Shown: positions 26,715-35,788, numbered from the stretch's first letter. The stretch: DNA of 64,000 nucleotides from Desulfallas sp. Bu1-1 (GCF_015594625.1 NZ_JADNRQ010000001.1:62001-126000); one strand, 5' to 3'. The notes: generated by a model not told the origin, from the letters alone. Translations and numbers: made by a program.

Positions 26715-27929
26715 TTATGCCAGCCGGTCCCTCAAACGATTAAGCACGGTGGCGAATTCCCCCCAGGTAACAGGTGCTTTCGCATCGTGTTCGTTGGCGA
26801 CCAACCCGTCTTTCCGCAGGCGTTCGATTTCCGCCTCCGGATTCCACCCTTCATTGCCGTCGGGCTTCGCAATTTCATCCACGAACTTGGCCATATAGTC
26901 CCTGACGATGCTAACTCCGTAATCCGGGGCGGGCGCCCACCTGCCCCCCAGATCTTCTACGAAGTTCAAAGCGCCCCCCCAGCCTGCTTCCAGCACCGCT
27001 TGGCGCCGGGGGTCCAATTCCGGTCTGCCCGGAGGCAGTTTACCACCGTGGAAATAAGCGTGCCAGTGCTGGAATTGAGCTTCGATGCCCTCCTCCGGAG
27101 TGGCAAAGGATGCTCCTCCCTTACCGTTAAATGCTCCCAGCCCGGCAAAATTGTTTTGCTCCGGCCGGACATCCCCCCCGAATTTCCAGTAGGCGGTTTC
27201 CTTGCAGGACTGGGCAAATACGGCATCCCATCGTATCCGGTAAAGCTCCCCCATCCTCACGTATATATTGACATAGTCCGGTGCCGCCGGGTTGCGAGAC
27301 TTTAATAGCTGCCTGGCTATGTCCGGTTTTGCCACTGCCGGCATCCGGGCTGGAACGATTCCGCTGCCGGGGGCTTTGGTTTTCAACTGTAGCGTCCGGG
27401 CGATTCCCTCACCGATAGCTTCACCCAGCTTCTTTAAAAAACTCTGTTTTTTTAATGCTGCAAGGTCGGTTGGATGATCAATAAATAAATTTTCCAACAA
27501 AATAGAAGGCATGTTGGTTTCGCGCAAGACGGCAAAATTAGCCTTTTTTTTGCCCCGGTCTTTAAAACCGCTTGAAATGTAGAAACCGGCTACCCGGTTA
27601 TGCAGTATGTCCCGGTACTTCTGCGTAGTGGAATTGGCTTTGGTATGAATAAAACTTTCAAAACCGGTTCCTCCCCCCGCATTAACATGGAGCGATACAA
27701 AATAATCCGCTTTTAAATCATTTGCAAAACTCGCCCTTTCCGAGAGTCCCATCGCGATATCGGATATCCTGGTCAAGAAGACCGCTGCGGAATAGTTGTC
27801 GTTTAGATAACGGGCCGTTTCCGTTGCTATGGAAAGGTTGAAATATTTTTCGTAATGGTAGCCGTTTGCGGCACCGGGATCATTCCCCCCGTGTCCCGGG
27901 TCAATAACAATCTTTAACAATTGACTCAC
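26715..27929 (-). CDS. N-acetylmuramoyl-L-alanine amidase with C-terminal glucosaminidase-like domain
   Basis: A 404-residue cell-wall hydrolase. Residues 1-180 are an amidase_3 zinc domain: IVIDPGHGGNDPGA, KYFNLSIATETARYL with its Glu ligand, YFVSLHVNAGGGTGFE and the catalytic Glu in PSILLENLFIDHP. Residues about 205-360 resemble the glucosaminidase (LytD/AcmA-like) fold: IRWDAVFAQSCKETAYWKFG and PEQNNFAGLGAFNG. A 40-residue tail (VTWGEFATVLNRLRDRL) resembles the short C-terminal segment of phage-type endolysins. No signal peptide is seen, so export may use a sporulation, lytic or leaderless route. GTG at 27929 or TTG at 27920 (AGGGAG upstream) are both possible starts. Confidence 0.88.
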   Translation of the reverse strand: MSQLLKIVIDPGHGGNDPGAANGYHYEKYFNLSIATETARYLNDNYSAAVFLTRISDIAMGLSERASFANDLKADYFVSLHVNAGGGTGFESFIHTKANSTTQKYRDILHNRVAGFYISSGFKDRGKKKANFAVLRETNMPSILLENLFIDHPTDLAALKKQSFLKKLGEAIGEGIARTLQLKTKAPGSGIVPARMPAVAKPDIARQLLKSRNPAAPDYVNIYVRMGELYRIRWDAVFAQSCKETAYWKFGGDVRPEQNNFAGLGAFNGKGGASFATPEEGIEAQFQHWHAYFHGGKLPPGRPELDPRRQAVLEAGWGGALNFVEDLGGRWAPAPDYGVSIVRDYMAKFVDEIAKPDGNEGWNPEAEIERLRKDGLVANEHDAKAPVTWGEFATVLNRLRDRLA

Positions 27930-28134
27930 TCCCTGTAAATAGTTGGCTTTGGCTTAACACAGAGGTTAGCTTCTTATACAATCGCTTAGCCCATTTTAAT
28001 GTTTGATTAATCTATAAATATGCCAATGCCTACTACTTTGGCATTTTTTTATACATTAGCCACGGAGGCATTCCATTAACTGGACAACTGATCATTTAGC
28101 AAATATTGATGTGGGGCATAAAAACGTTTGCAAC
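27930..28134. other. Gene-free gap with a small orphan hairpin
   Basis: No gene is supported here. The gap holds the leader of the amidase gene on the minus strand. A hairpin TGCCAA...TTGGCA followed by seven T on the plus strand (28021-28048) looks like a terminator, though no rightward gene precedes it. Confidence 0.4.
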
Positions 28135-28162
28135 TTGACTTTTCATTTTAAAATGCTATAAT
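28135..28162 (+). promoter_or_regulatory. Sigma-A-type promoter of tRNA-Gly
   Basis: TTGACT at 28135-28140, a 16-base spacer and TATAAT at 28157-28162 with a TGC extension before the -10. The tRNA begins 19 bases after the -10. Confidence 0.85.
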
Positions 28163-28181
28163 TAATAATGCTAAATCACAA

Positions 28182-28256
28182 GCGGGTGTAGCTCAATGGT
28201 AGAGCATCAGCTTCCCAAGCTGAGGGTTGCGAGTTCGATCCTCGTCACCCGCTCCA
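28182..28256 (+). tRNA. tRNA-Gly, anticodon CCC
   Basis: A full cloverleaf is readable: acceptor GCGGGTG pairs with CACCCGC, D arm around AGCTCAATGGTAGAGC, anticodon stem TCAGC/GCTGA with loop TTCCCAA (anticodon CCC, reading GGG), T arm with GAGTTCGATCCTC, and an encoded 3' CCA. The discriminator base is T as in bacterial tRNA-Gly. It is a single gene with its own promoter and a hairpin terminator shortly after. Confidence 0.97.
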
Positions 28257-28273
28257 GTTATAGCAAGGGTTTC

Positions 28274-28305
28274 GGGGTATTGTATTAACTGCAGTACCCC
28301 ATTTT
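28274..28305 (+). terminator. Probable terminator of tRNA-Gly
   Basis: GGGGTA (28274-28279) pairs with TACCCC (28295-28300) across a 15-base loop, followed by ATTTTA. Modest U-run; placed 18 bases after the tRNA. Confidence 0.55.
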
Positions 28306-28433
28306 ACTGCAGTGAACCTCCTCCGTGACAAGCCCGGGGGCTTCGTCCGCGAAGGTAGATTTATCAGGATGCAGCAGCAACAAAAAACAGCAACAATAAT
28401 AGTAAATGTTAATAGACTGTTAATACTAACCCG

Positions 28434-28461
28434 GCGCAGGATTGAATTTTTCATCCTGCGC
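28434..28461. terminator. Strong stem-loop in the gap after tRNA-Gly
   Basis: A perfect 9-bp stem GCGCAGGAT / ATCCTGCGC with a 10-base T-rich loop, followed by TTTCATTTA. The 28306-28587 gap otherwise shows no gene. It may end read-through from the tRNA or structure the leader of the 49-residue gene. Confidence 0.5.
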
Positions 28462-28587
28462 TTTCATTTATACAGCAAACATTGCTATCCTTTTTCAATA
28501 TAAATTTAATTAATACCCAGAAATAACTTATTATATCCCAATCCTTTTTTAAGCATACTAAAATCAAAATTGAGAGGAGGTTTTAAA

Positions 28588-28737
28588 ATGACGCCCGAAA
28601 TAAGAGGGGAAGAATTGGAAAGAAAAAAAGCAGAATACGCTGAAAGAACTGTTATTACGGCGGGTTTGGATATGGCTGCGTTAAAAGATACAGATGAAGT
28701 TATAGGAAAATACAAAACGGAAACTACTGTATTTTAG
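28588..28737 (+). CDS. Small orphan protein, 49 residues
   Basis: A short reading frame with every sign of a real gene: GAGGAGG nine bases before the ATG and a perfect terminator hairpin right after the TAG. The product is charged (begins MTPEIRGEELERKKAEYAER, ends TTVF) with a probable amphipathic helix in the first half and no Cys, membrane segment or export signal. I do not recognise it. It stands alone between tRNA-Gly and the TPR-peptidase gene. Confidence 0.75.
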   Translation: MTPEIRGEELERKKAEYAERTVITAGLDMAALKDTDEVIGKYKTETTVF

Positions 28738-28758
28738 GCCGCCGGCAGGCGGCTTTTT
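28738..28758 (+). terminator. Terminator of the 49-residue gene
   Basis: GCCGCC-GGCA-GGCGGC followed by TTTTT: perfect 6-bp GC stem, tetraloop and U-run, starting at the base after the stop codon. Confidence 0.92.
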
Positions 28759-28875
28759 CACCTGCTCGGCATGAAAAGTAATCGCCGTTAATTGCCATCT
28801 TAGTACATAGCTTTTGGGGTTTTGTTATTTGATTGATTGTATTATAGCCTAAATTTCATGTTGATAACCAGTTAT

Positions 28876-29094
28876 TTAGTTGTTTAAACAAGATCCGATT
28901 AATAATTGCAAAGCCAAATTGGAAGCTGCATTGCAGCGGTTGTTGTTATTTCCGCTTAATCCTGTATATTTCTTTGACAGCCCGGCCAGGTTGGGGTTAT
29001 CATTGTTTGTATAAGTTTTTGATATTTGTAAAATTGGGCTTATTGTGTCGCCCAATCCCTGGCCTTCCACTTGCCGCGCGCTTTTAACATTCAA
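28876..29094 (-). CDS. Doubtful small ORF, 72 residues
   Basis: In the otherwise empty 28759-29127 gap, a TTG-started frame of 72 codons runs leftward; the product is polar (NNDNPNLAGLSKKYTGLSGN) with no recognised domain. AGGAGG lies 16 bases before the TTG, too far for a good site. It may be a real small gene or chance in AT-rich DNA. Nothing else is seen in this gap. Confidence 0.25.
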   Translation of the reverse strand: MNVKSARQVEGQGLGDTISPILQISKTYTNNDNPNLAGLSKKYTGLSGNNNNRCNAASNLALQLLIGSCLNN

Positions 29095-29127
29095 GGGTTT
29101 TGCGGCGAAACCTCCTGAAGGGGGAGG

Positions 29128-30798
29128 ATGAAAATAACCGGTTCATCATGGATCGAAAAGCTGCTTGAGGAACTTGATGACGAGGTGGTTACGCTTTACC
29201 GGCGGGGGCGTTACCCGGAAGCTATTAAACTGGCGGAAAAATCAGTCAGGATAGCGACCCAGGCTTTCGGGGCCGGCCATACCTACGCAAAATCAGCGGT
29301 GAATAATCTGAACCTCATCCGCAAGGCTTACAACGAACAGGTTTTGGGCGAACAAAACGGCACTGCGGCCGGTAACAGGTTAAGCCCCAAGGGGAAACCG
29401 TCGCCCGGCACCGGGTATATCTTTGCCCCAAAAGCGGTTTCCCTGGTTTCTTTAGTCTTGATTATTTTAATTTCAGCTCTGTTTGTTGGAGCGTCGTTTA
29501 TACCGGTGACTGAAGAAGCCGGTGTTTCCGCCTCTCCGGCTCATATAAACGCCTATCCCCTTCCCTATTACCGGGTGAAGGCCGTCTTTTATCCCCAACA
29601 CAAAATGATTGAAGGGGAACAAGAGGTTGTGTTCGAGTTTGATGAACCCCGGCGGGAAGCGGTATTTAATTTATACCTCAACCGCTATCAAAACGATGCC
29701 CTGAACTCGTCCGAAATCCGGCGGTATGCTTTGAAACGGGGAATGGACCCGGGATACATTGATATTCAACGGGTGTCGTGCGAGGGTAAAAAGGTTTCCT
29801 TTCGGGAAGACGGGGAATTGTTGATGGTGACACCGGAGAAAGGAGTTTTTGATCCCGGCGAACACCGGTTAAAAATCGGGTTTCGGGTTAAGATCCCCTT
29901 TATCGCCGACAGGGTGGGGGGCAACGAACAGGGAATCTGGTTGGGCAACTGGCTGCCCACGCTTTGTATTGACCCCCGGGGGTACAAGCCCACCGAAATC
30001 GGCGACCCTTATGTAAATTATTCATCCACCTATGAGTTTTTGTTTACCGTGCCCGGGGGCTATGACCTGGTTTTAAGCAATGCGGAGATCGTGGAGGAAC
30101 GGGAAAACGCCAGGGTTTATCATGGCATCCTGGAGCGGGTCAGGGATCTGCCCGTCTTTTTGAACCGCGGCTACAAGGAAGCCGTGGCCAGGGAAGGAGA
30201 AACTGAAATCCGCTATTATTACACTTCCCGAAACAGTGATGAGGTCCTGGATGCGGCCAAAAAGGCCGTGGCGTTTTATACCGGCACCGTGGGGGCATAT
30301 CCCTGGAAACAGCTGAATATCGTGGAAAACGACATGTACCTTGACGGCATGGAATACTCCACCATGGTCTTGATTTCAACCAGGGCCATTAAAAACAACC
30401 CGGCCAGGACGGTTTTTCACGAGGTGGGTCACCAGTGGTTCTATAATATTATAGGAAACGACCAGTATCACCACCCCTTTATGGACGAGGGGCTGGTTGA
30501 ATTTATCAGCAAATACGCGTTGGATGACAAAACGCCGCGTTTTTGGCCCGGTATCCGGGGTTTGGATCGCAACCTGGGAGAGTTCGGCTCCTGGCGGCAG
30601 TATCGCGATGTTCATTACGCCAATGGCGAAAAATTGTTTGAAAACATCTATTTTACCCTGGGGAAAGAGGGCTTTGACCGCTTTTTAAGGGATTATTACA
30701 ATCGATTTAAATTTCGCCTGGTTACCCTGGACCAGTTTGAACGGTTTGTCGCCGAACAAACCGGACAACCTTTTGATCAGTTTATCAACAACAAATAG
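29128..30798 (+). CDS. TPR-like domain fused to a membrane-anchored M1 metallopeptidase
   Basis: A 556-residue protein in three parts. Residues about 12-72 are a tetratricopeptide-like hairpin pair (RRGRYPEAIKLAEKS then AFGAGHTYAKSAVNNLNLI). A membrane segment follows at about 107-128 (VSLVSLVLIILISALFVGA). The rest is an M1 (gluzincin) aminopeptidase-type domain with H431-E-V-G-H435, the third zinc ligand E454 exactly 18 residues on, and the substrate-binding DGMEYSTMVL in place of GAMEN. The peptidase is short: the C-terminal helical domains of large M1 enzymes are missing. The TPR part would be cytoplasmic and the peptidase outside. GGGGGAGG lies immediately before the ATG. Followed after eight bases by the FemX-like gene. 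Confidence 0.85.
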   Translation: MKITGSSWIEKLLEELDDEVVTLYRRGRYPEAIKLAEKSVRIATQAFGAGHTYAKSAVNNLNLIRKAYNEQVLGEQNGTAAGNRLSPKGKPSPGTGYIFAPKAVSLVSLVLIILISALFVGASFIPVTEEAGVSASPAHINAYPLPYYRVKAVFYPQHKMIEGEQEVVFEFDEPRREAVFNLYLNRYQNDALNSSEIRRYALKRGMDPGYIDIQRVSCEGKKVSFREDGELLMVTPEKGVFDPGEHRLKIGFRVKIPFIADRVGGNEQGIWLGNWLPTLCIDPRGYKPTEIGDPYVNYSSTYEFLFTVPGGYDLVLSNAEIVEERENARVYHGILERVRDLPVFLNRGYKEAVAREGETEIRYYYTSRNSDEVLDAAKKAVAFYTGTVGAYPWKQLNIVENDMYLDGMEYSTMVLISTRAIKNNPARTVFHEVGHQWFYNIIGNDQYHHPFMDEGLVEFISKYALDDKTPRFWPGIRGLDRNLGEFGSWRQYRDVHYANGEKLFENIYFTLGKEGFDRFLRDYYNRFKFRLVTLDQFERFVAEQTGQPFDQFINNK

Positions 30799-30806
30799 AT
30801 GGGAGA

Positions 30807-31877
30807 ATGGACATGGAGTTTATCCTTAACGGAGACCCGCGGGAATATACGGATTTTATCAGGAACCAGGAAAAAGGGCATTTCATGCAGACCATTGAGT
30901 GGTCCAAGGTTAAAGACGACTGGGACAATCTCTATTTTGTAATCAAGAACAACGGCGCCATCAAAGCGGCGGGGAGCATCTTGATCCGGGAACTCCCCGT
31001 TGTGGGCAGGAATTTTATGTACTGCCCCAGGGGGCCTGTTTTTGCCGATTATAACGACCGTGAGGTGCTCCGGTTTTTTGTGGAAAACATCAAGCAGGTC
31101 GCCAGGCAACACAAAGCATTAATGCTGAAAATCGACCCGTATGTCAAGGCGACCGAGAAACACGCGGTTGACGCGCTGCTTGGCGCAGGGTTCGTTCAAA
31201 AACCGCAGACCCTCAACTTTGAGGGCATTCAACCCCGGTTTGTGGCCCACCTGGACATTACCGGGGACCTGGATGAGATCATGATGGGCTTCCATCAAAA
31301 AACCAGGTACAATATCCGCCTGGCGCAGCGTAAAGGCGTCACGGTCCGCGTGGGTGAAAGAAGCGATTTGCAGCGCTTTCACGAAATCATGGAAGAAACG
31401 GGCCTGAGGGACAACTTTGTCGTCAGGAGCCTGGCCTACTTTGAGAAAATGTATGACCATCTCGTGCCCCCGGGGTATATGAGGTTATACGTTGCGGAAC
31501 ACGAGGGAGATATACTGTCCGGGGCGATCAACATGATGTTCGGGAAAAAATGCTGGTACGTTTATGGCGCCAGCAGCAATACCCGCAGAAACGTGATGCC
31601 CAATTACCTGCTGCAGTGGGAAATGATCAAGTGGGCCAAGGAATCGGGCTGTACTCTTTACGATTTTCGGGGTATCTCGGGGGACCTGGACCCGTCCAAC
31701 CCCTTGTACGGTCTCTACCGGTTCAAAAAAGGGTTTAACGGCGTGTTTACGGAGTTGATCGGAGAATTTGACCTGGTCTTTGATCCCTTGATGTACAAGC
31801 TCTGGGACATCGGGCTTCCGCTGGCGAAAAATATCCGGTCCAAAATCATCATGGCCGGGAAAAAACTGAGAAAGTAG
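30807..31877 (+). CDS. FemX/FemAB-like peptidoglycan bridge aminoacyltransferase
   Basis: A 356-residue protein with two GNAT-like halves, as in FemX/FemA/MurM, which transfer amino acids from aminoacyl-tRNA to the lysine or diaminopimelate side chain of lipid II. Seen: EKGHFMQTIEWSKVK at the start, KTRYNIRLAQRKGVTVR in the middle, and SGAINMMFGKKCWYVYGASS, NYLLQWEMIKWAKESGC and YDFRGISGDLDPSNP near the end. The ATG at 30813, two codons in, has the better spacing to GGGAG. It lies between the peptidase and an alanine racemase, eight bases from each, forming a cell-wall group; bridge amino acid identity is unknown. Confidence 0.88.
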   Translation: MDMEFILNGDPREYTDFIRNQEKGHFMQTIEWSKVKDDWDNLYFVIKNNGAIKAAGSILIRELPVVGRNFMYCPRGPVFADYNDREVLRFFVENIKQVARQHKALMLKIDPYVKATEKHAVDALLGAGFVQKPQTLNFEGIQPRFVAHLDITGDLDEIMMGFHQKTRYNIRLAQRKGVTVRVGERSDLQRFHEIMEETGLRDNFVVRSLAYFEKMYDHLVPPGYMRLYVAEHEGDILSGAINMMFGKKCWYVYGASSNTRRNVMPNYLLQWEMIKWAKESGCTLYDFRGISGDLDPSNPLYGLYRFKKGFNGVFTELIGEFDLVFDPLMYKLWDIGLPLAKNIRSKIIMAGKKLRK

Positions 31878-31885
31878 GGTGGGCC

Positions 31886-33010
31886 GTGGACAAGTGGATC
31901 GAGGTGGATTTCAATAAGTTAAGGCAAAACTTCGAGGCGCTGCGGAGTTTTATCAAGGTGCCCATTATGGCGGTACTGAAACAAAACGCCTACGGCCTGG
32001 GTGCGGTGCCGGTGGGCAACTTCCTGGAGCGGCTGGGGATTAAATTTTTCGCGGTTACCCATATCCATGAGGGCGTTGAACTCAGAAACGGTGGCGTCCG
32101 GTCCCCGATCCTGGTTTTTGCGCCTTCCCTGGCAGACCAGGCGAAGGTGCATGATTTATGGCGCTATGATCTTACCCCGTCGGTGTATTCCCTGGAGTGC
32201 GCCGAAATATTACACCGGGTTGCCCTGGAACTGGACAGGCCCATTAGTGTGCACGTAAAAATCGATACCGGCATGGGCAGGATGGGTTTTGCCCCGGAGG
32301 AAATCCTGGCGGCGGCGGAAAGGCTGCAGGAGCTCGGCGGGCTTAGGTACGAGGGCATTTATACCCATTACAGCAACGCTTTCGAAAAGATTTTTGATTA
32401 TACCAAAAGACAAAAGGACAGTTTTTTACAATTGGTTAACCGGCTGGAAGACAAGGGGTTGACCTTTTCGATTAAACACAGCGCCAATTCCACCGCCGCT
32501 TTAAAGTTCCCCGAGACCCATATGGACATGGTAAGGATCGGTTCGGCTTTACTGGGCAACGGCACGCTTAATGCCCGGGTGCCGCTGACCAGGGCCTACC
32601 GCTTTCGGGTCAGGGTGTTGCAGGTCCGCCGGCTGAAGAGCGGCAGTTTCGTGGGTTACAGCAACACCCACCGGGTCAAAAGGGATACCAACGTCGCCGT
32701 GCTGCCCATAGGTTACACCGACGGCTTCGGTGTGCAAAAGAAGATCGATTCTTTCAGGTTTGTGGATTTCCTGCGGGAACAGTATCATCTGATCAAGACG
32801 TTTATTAAGCCCGAGCACAGCGTGTTTTACGAAGGAAAGTCCCTCAAGGTGCTGGGTAAAACCAGCATGCAGCTGACGGTGGTTGAAGTGGGCGACTTGC
32901 CCATCAAGCCGGGGGATGTTGTGGATGTCAGCCTGAACCCGCTGCTCGCCGGCGCCCGGTTGGAAAGGGTGTGCGTGGGGCGGGCTTTGAAGGTTGGCGG
33001 GGATAAGTAG
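31886..33010 (+). CDS. Alanine racemase family protein (divergent)
   Basis: PLP-dependent racemase of 374 residues with the TIM-barrel lysine K32 in MAVLKQNAYGLG and a C-terminal beta domain. Other family motifs: KIDTGMGRMGF, YTHYSNA, HSANSTAALKFPETHMDMVRIGSALLGN (shown as separate parts of one loop) and GYSNTHRVKRDTN with the likely catalytic tyrosine. It is divergent: the usual GRICMDQ active-site motif reads GKTSMQL, losing the Asp. GTG start. Immediately after the FemX-like gene, so it may make a D-amino acid (alanine, serine or another) for the wall rather than be the housekeeping racemase; this is inference. Confidence 0.85.
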   Translation: MDKWIEVDFNKLRQNFEALRSFIKVPIMAVLKQNAYGLGAVPVGNFLERLGIKFFAVTHIHEGVELRNGGVRSPILVFAPSLADQAKVHDLWRYDLTPSVYSLECAEILHRVALELDRPISVHVKIDTGMGRMGFAPEEILAAAERLQELGGLRYEGIYTHYSNAFEKIFDYTKRQKDSFLQLVNRLEDKGLTFSIKHSANSTAALKFPETHMDMVRIGSALLGNGTLNARVPLTRAYRFRVRVLQVRRLKSGSFVGYSNTHRVKRDTNVAVLPIGYTDGFGVQKKIDSFRFVDFLREQYHLIKTFIKPEHSVFYEGKSLKVLGKTSMQLTVVEVGDLPIKPGDVVDVSLNPLLAGARLERVCVGRALKVGGDK

Positions 33011-33035
33011 TAAACCAGTTTTACCGAGGTTATCT

Positions 33036-33236
33036 ATGGACGGGAACCGGCCGGTATGCCATAAGTGCAAGCACTTTTATATCACCTGGGATCACAGGTT
33101 TCCCAACGGTTGCAGGGGTTACGGCATCAAAAGCAAATACCTGCCCGCCGTGGAAGTGCTGAGAGCGACGGGCAAGGGCTGCCTGTGTTTTGTGCCGAAA
33201 AACGGGCTCAAGGCAAACCGGGGGCCAAAGCGATAG
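33036..33236 (+). CDS. Small Cys-rich protein, probable metal binder
   Basis: A 66-residue protein with CHKCKHFYITWD, a third cysteine in NGCRGYGIK and GKGCLCFVPK near the end; four or five cysteines could hold zinc or iron. I know similar short proteins in Bacillota and Deltaproteobacteria, sometimes labelled uracil-DNA glycosylase, but it is far too short to be that enzyme and shows none of its motifs. The ATG at 33036 follows GAGG by seven bases. It lies 25 bases after the racemase gene and is followed by a small GC hairpin with TTTTT. Confidence 0.72.
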   Translation: MDGNRPVCHKCKHFYITWDHRFPNGCRGYGIKSKYLPAVEVLRATGKGCLCFVPKNGLKANRGPKR

Positions 33237-33247
33237 CACGTTTGAAA

Positions 33248-33266
33248 TGGGGCCTCGCGGCCTTTT
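33248..33266 (+). terminator. Weak terminator after the Cys-rich gene
   Basis: GGCC-TCGC-GGCC followed by TTTTT: short but GC-only stem with a U-run. The 33267-33421 leader of bipA that follows shows no gene. Confidence 0.5.
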
Positions 33267-33421
33267 TCAGGGGAAACTAATTTGTTTTACTTGTTAACCG
33301 CTAAAGCGCCGGCGGTAAACGGGGGCTGTTGAAAAAAAGCGCTAAACGGAGTAATATCTTGTAAGATAAGAGTTATTTCTTGCTACGCCAAACTTACTAT
33401 AAGCAGCGGAAGGGAATATGT

Positions 33422-35203
33422 ATGGAACGGAATAAAATACGCAATTTGGCCATCATCGCCCACGTGGATCATGGTAAGACCACGCTGGTGGACGGCATGC
33501 TCAAGCAAAGCGGCGTTTTTCATGAAAAACAGGTGGTTGAGGAACGGGTACTGGACCGCAATGACCTGGAGCGGGAGCGGGGCATCACCATCATGGCCAA
33601 GAACACCGCTGTTTTTTACGGCGATTACAAGCTCAATATCGTGGACACCCCCGGCCATGCCGACTTTGGCGGGGAGGTGGAGCGCATTGTCCAGATGGTG
33701 GACGGGGTATTGCTCCTGGTGGATGCTTTTGAGGGGCCGATGCCGCAAACCCGTTTCGTGCTGCGCAAGGCGCTGGATGCGGGGTTGGCCCCCATCGTGG
33801 TGATCAATAAGATCGACCGGTTGCACGCGCGGCCGGCCGAGGTGCTGGATGAGGTGCTGGAGTTGTTTATCGAGCTGGGAGCGGATGACGACCAGCTGGA
33901 CTTTCCGGTGGTCTACACCAACGCCCGCACAGGGGTGGCCACCCTGGACCCCGGTGTTCCGGGCACCGATCTGAAACCCCTGTTCGAAATGATTGTGCAT
34001 AAAATCCCGGCACCGGGGGGTGACACCGAAGCTCCCCTGCAGCTGGGGGTTACCTTGATCGACTATGATCCCTACCTGGGCCGCCAGGCCGTGGGTCGCG
34101 TGCACAACGGCATGATCAGGGCCAAACAGGAAGTGGCGGTGATCAAGGGGGACGGGACATGGCAGCGCCAGCGGATTGCCGGTCTCTACGTCTTCAATGG
34201 GCTGAAAAAAATTCCCATGGAACAGGCCGCGGCCGGGGAGATCGTGGTGGTGGCCGGGCTGGAGGACATCAACGTGGGCAACACCGTGGCCGACCCGGAA
34301 CACCCGGTTCCCCTGAGTTTTGTCCGCATTGACGAGCCCACCGTGGCGGTGGCATTTCATGTCAATAAAAGCCCGTTTGCCGGCCGGGAGGGCGTTTACG
34401 TTACCTCCCGCAAGCTGGGTGAGCGGCTGCTGCGGGAAATGGAATCCGATGTCAGCCTGCGGGTGGACGCCACCGGCTCGCCGGATACATTCATGGTGTC
34501 GGGCCGGGGGGAATTGCACATTGCCATTCTGATTGAAACGCTGCGCCGGGAAGGTTACGAGTTCGAAGTTTCCAGGCCGCGAGTGATCGAGCGGGAAATT
34601 GACGGGGTTAGATGCGAGCCGGTGGAGGAATTAATCCTTGAAGTGCCCGGTGAGTGCATGGGAATTGTGATGGAACGCCTAGGCCCTCGCAAAAGCGAGC
34701 TGGTCAATATGCTGCACAAGGATGACGGCCGGGTGCGCCTGGAATACCATGTGCCCACCCGGGGCCTGTTCGGCTTTCGTTCGGAGTTTTTAACCGATAC
34801 CAAGGGCCAGGGCATTATGCACCACTCTTTCCATCACTACGCGCCTTACCGGGGGGAGATTCTGACACGGACCAGGGGGTCGCTGGTGGCGTTTGAAACC
34901 GGGGAGACCACAACTTATGGCCTGGAAAACGCCCAGGAGCGGGGTGAACTGTTCGTAGGCCCGGGCGTGCCCGTTTATCGCGGCATGATCGTAGGGGAGC
35001 ATTCCCGCCCCGGGGATCTCTACATTAATGTTTGCAAGAAGAAACAGTTATCCAATATTCGCAGTTCCACTGCGGAAATATCCGCCAAACTGACCCCGCA
35101 CCGGCAAATGAGCCTGGAGCAGTGCCTGGAGTTTATCGGTGATGACGAACTGGTGGAGGTTACGCCCAAATCTCTCCGCATGCGCAAGCAGTCGTTAACT
35201 TAG
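33422..35203 (+). CDS. typA: Ribosome-associated GTPase BipA/TypA
   Basis: A 593-residue translational GTPase of the BipA family, which binds the ribosome at the EF-G site and aids 50S assembly and stress growth. G-domain motifs: G1 [15 protein letters not shown]2 within [12 protein letters not shown]3 [15 protein letters not shown]4 NKIDR and G5 near YTNARTG. Domains II, III and V follow, with the BipA-specific C-terminal domain ([20 protein letters not shown]). I take the ATG at 33422 (GGAAGGG upstream). The frame extends upstream to a start at 33380, but those residues are not family-like. Length and motifs are normal. Confidence 0.96.
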   Translation: MERNKIRNLAIIAHVDHGKTTLVDGMLKQSGVFHEKQVVEERVLDRNDLERERGITIMAKNTAVFYGDYKLNIVDTPGHADFGGEVERIVQMVDGVLLLVDAFEGPMPQTRFVLRKALDAGLAPIVVINKIDRLHARPAEVLDEVLELFIELGADDDQLDFPVVYTNARTGVATLDPGVPGTDLKPLFEMIVHKIPAPGGDTEAPLQLGVTLIDYDPYLGRQAVGRVHNGMIRAKQEVAVIKGDGTWQRQRIAGLYVFNGLKKIPMEQAAAGEIVVVAGLEDINVGNTVADPEHPVPLSFVRIDEPTVAVAFHVNKSPFAGREGVYVTSRKLGERLLREMESDVSLRVDATGSPDTFMVSGRGELHIAILIETLRREGYEFEVSRPRVIEREIDGVRCEPVEELILEVPGECMGIVMERLGPRKSELVNMLHKDDGRVRLEYHVPTRGLFGFRSEFLTDTKGQGIMHHSFHHYAPYRGEILTRTRGSLVAFETGETTTYGLENAQERGELFVGPGVPVYRGMIVGEHSRPGDLYINVCKKKQLSNIRSSTAEISAKLTPHRQMSLEQCLEFIGDDELVEVTPKSLRMRKQSLT

Positions 35204-35338
35204 CAAAAGCTATTGTTACTGTGTATGGCATATTATTGCCGGACTGCCCGGAACTTTTTTGGGGGAACGTCAACTTGGTGCGGGATGGGTTGACTTCTTT
35301 GTGGTATAATACCACTAAAGACCGCCCGGGAGAAATAC

Positions 35339-35788
35339 ATGAAATTAAACAGCATAGAGGGTAAAACCGTCAGGGAAATCGAAGCAAGTTTGAAAAACAA
35401 AAATCGAAAGACGCAATTAAAGTCCTTATTATTACTGGTTATGGGGGCTGCATTGGTCATTTTAAGCTGTGTGATATGGCATCAAAACACGGTGCTGGCC
35501 CGTCAGAAAGCCGCAAATGATATGTTGGCGGTTGAAAATAAAACCCTCAAAGAAGAAATCAACATCCTCAAAGAAAAATTGGCTGGTCAACAAGTAGTAA
35601 ATGAATTACCCCAAAATGAGCTGTACCTGTACTACGAGATAAAGCCCGGCGATACCCTGGGGAAAATATCGCAACAATACTTCGGGACGGATGATCACGC
35701 TTCCCGGTTGGCTAAATTAAACGGCTTGACGGTTGAAGCCACACTTCAAGTCGGGCAAGTAATTAAAATACCCAAGAAATTGAATTAA
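35339..35788 (+). CDS. Membrane-anchored LysM protein
   Basis: A 149-residue bitopic protein: cytoplasmic basic start (1-26), one membrane segment (about 28-48, SLLLLVMGAALVILSCVIW), a coiled coil (about 55-85, ENKTLKEEINILKEKL) and a C-terminal LysM domain (YYEIKPGDTLGKISQQYFG to GQVIKIPKKL). LysM binds GlcNAc in peptidoglycan, so the protein should tether membrane and wall or act in spore envelope assembly. A TGGTATAAT extended -10 lies at 35302-35310. No operon partner is evident: the upstream GTPase and downstream SCIFF gene have their own signals. Confidence 0.82.
   Translation: MKLNSIEGKTVREIEASLKNKNRKTQLKSLLLLVMGAALVILSCVIWHQNTVLARQKAANDMLAVENKTLKEEINILKEKLAGQQVVNELPQNELYLYYEIKPGDTLGKISQQYFGTDDHASRLAKLNGLTVEATLQVGQVIKIPKKLN

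Noticed and set aside
33383-34519. Long leftward open frame of 378 codons under typA
   Set aside because: It is the antisense shadow of typA; His/Gln-rich, with no domain and no ribosome site, while the sense frame carries all GTPase motifs.
35282-35310. Consensus -35 for the LysM gene promoter
   Set aside because: TTGACT lies only nine bases from TATAAT, too close; the extended -10 alone is the better reading.
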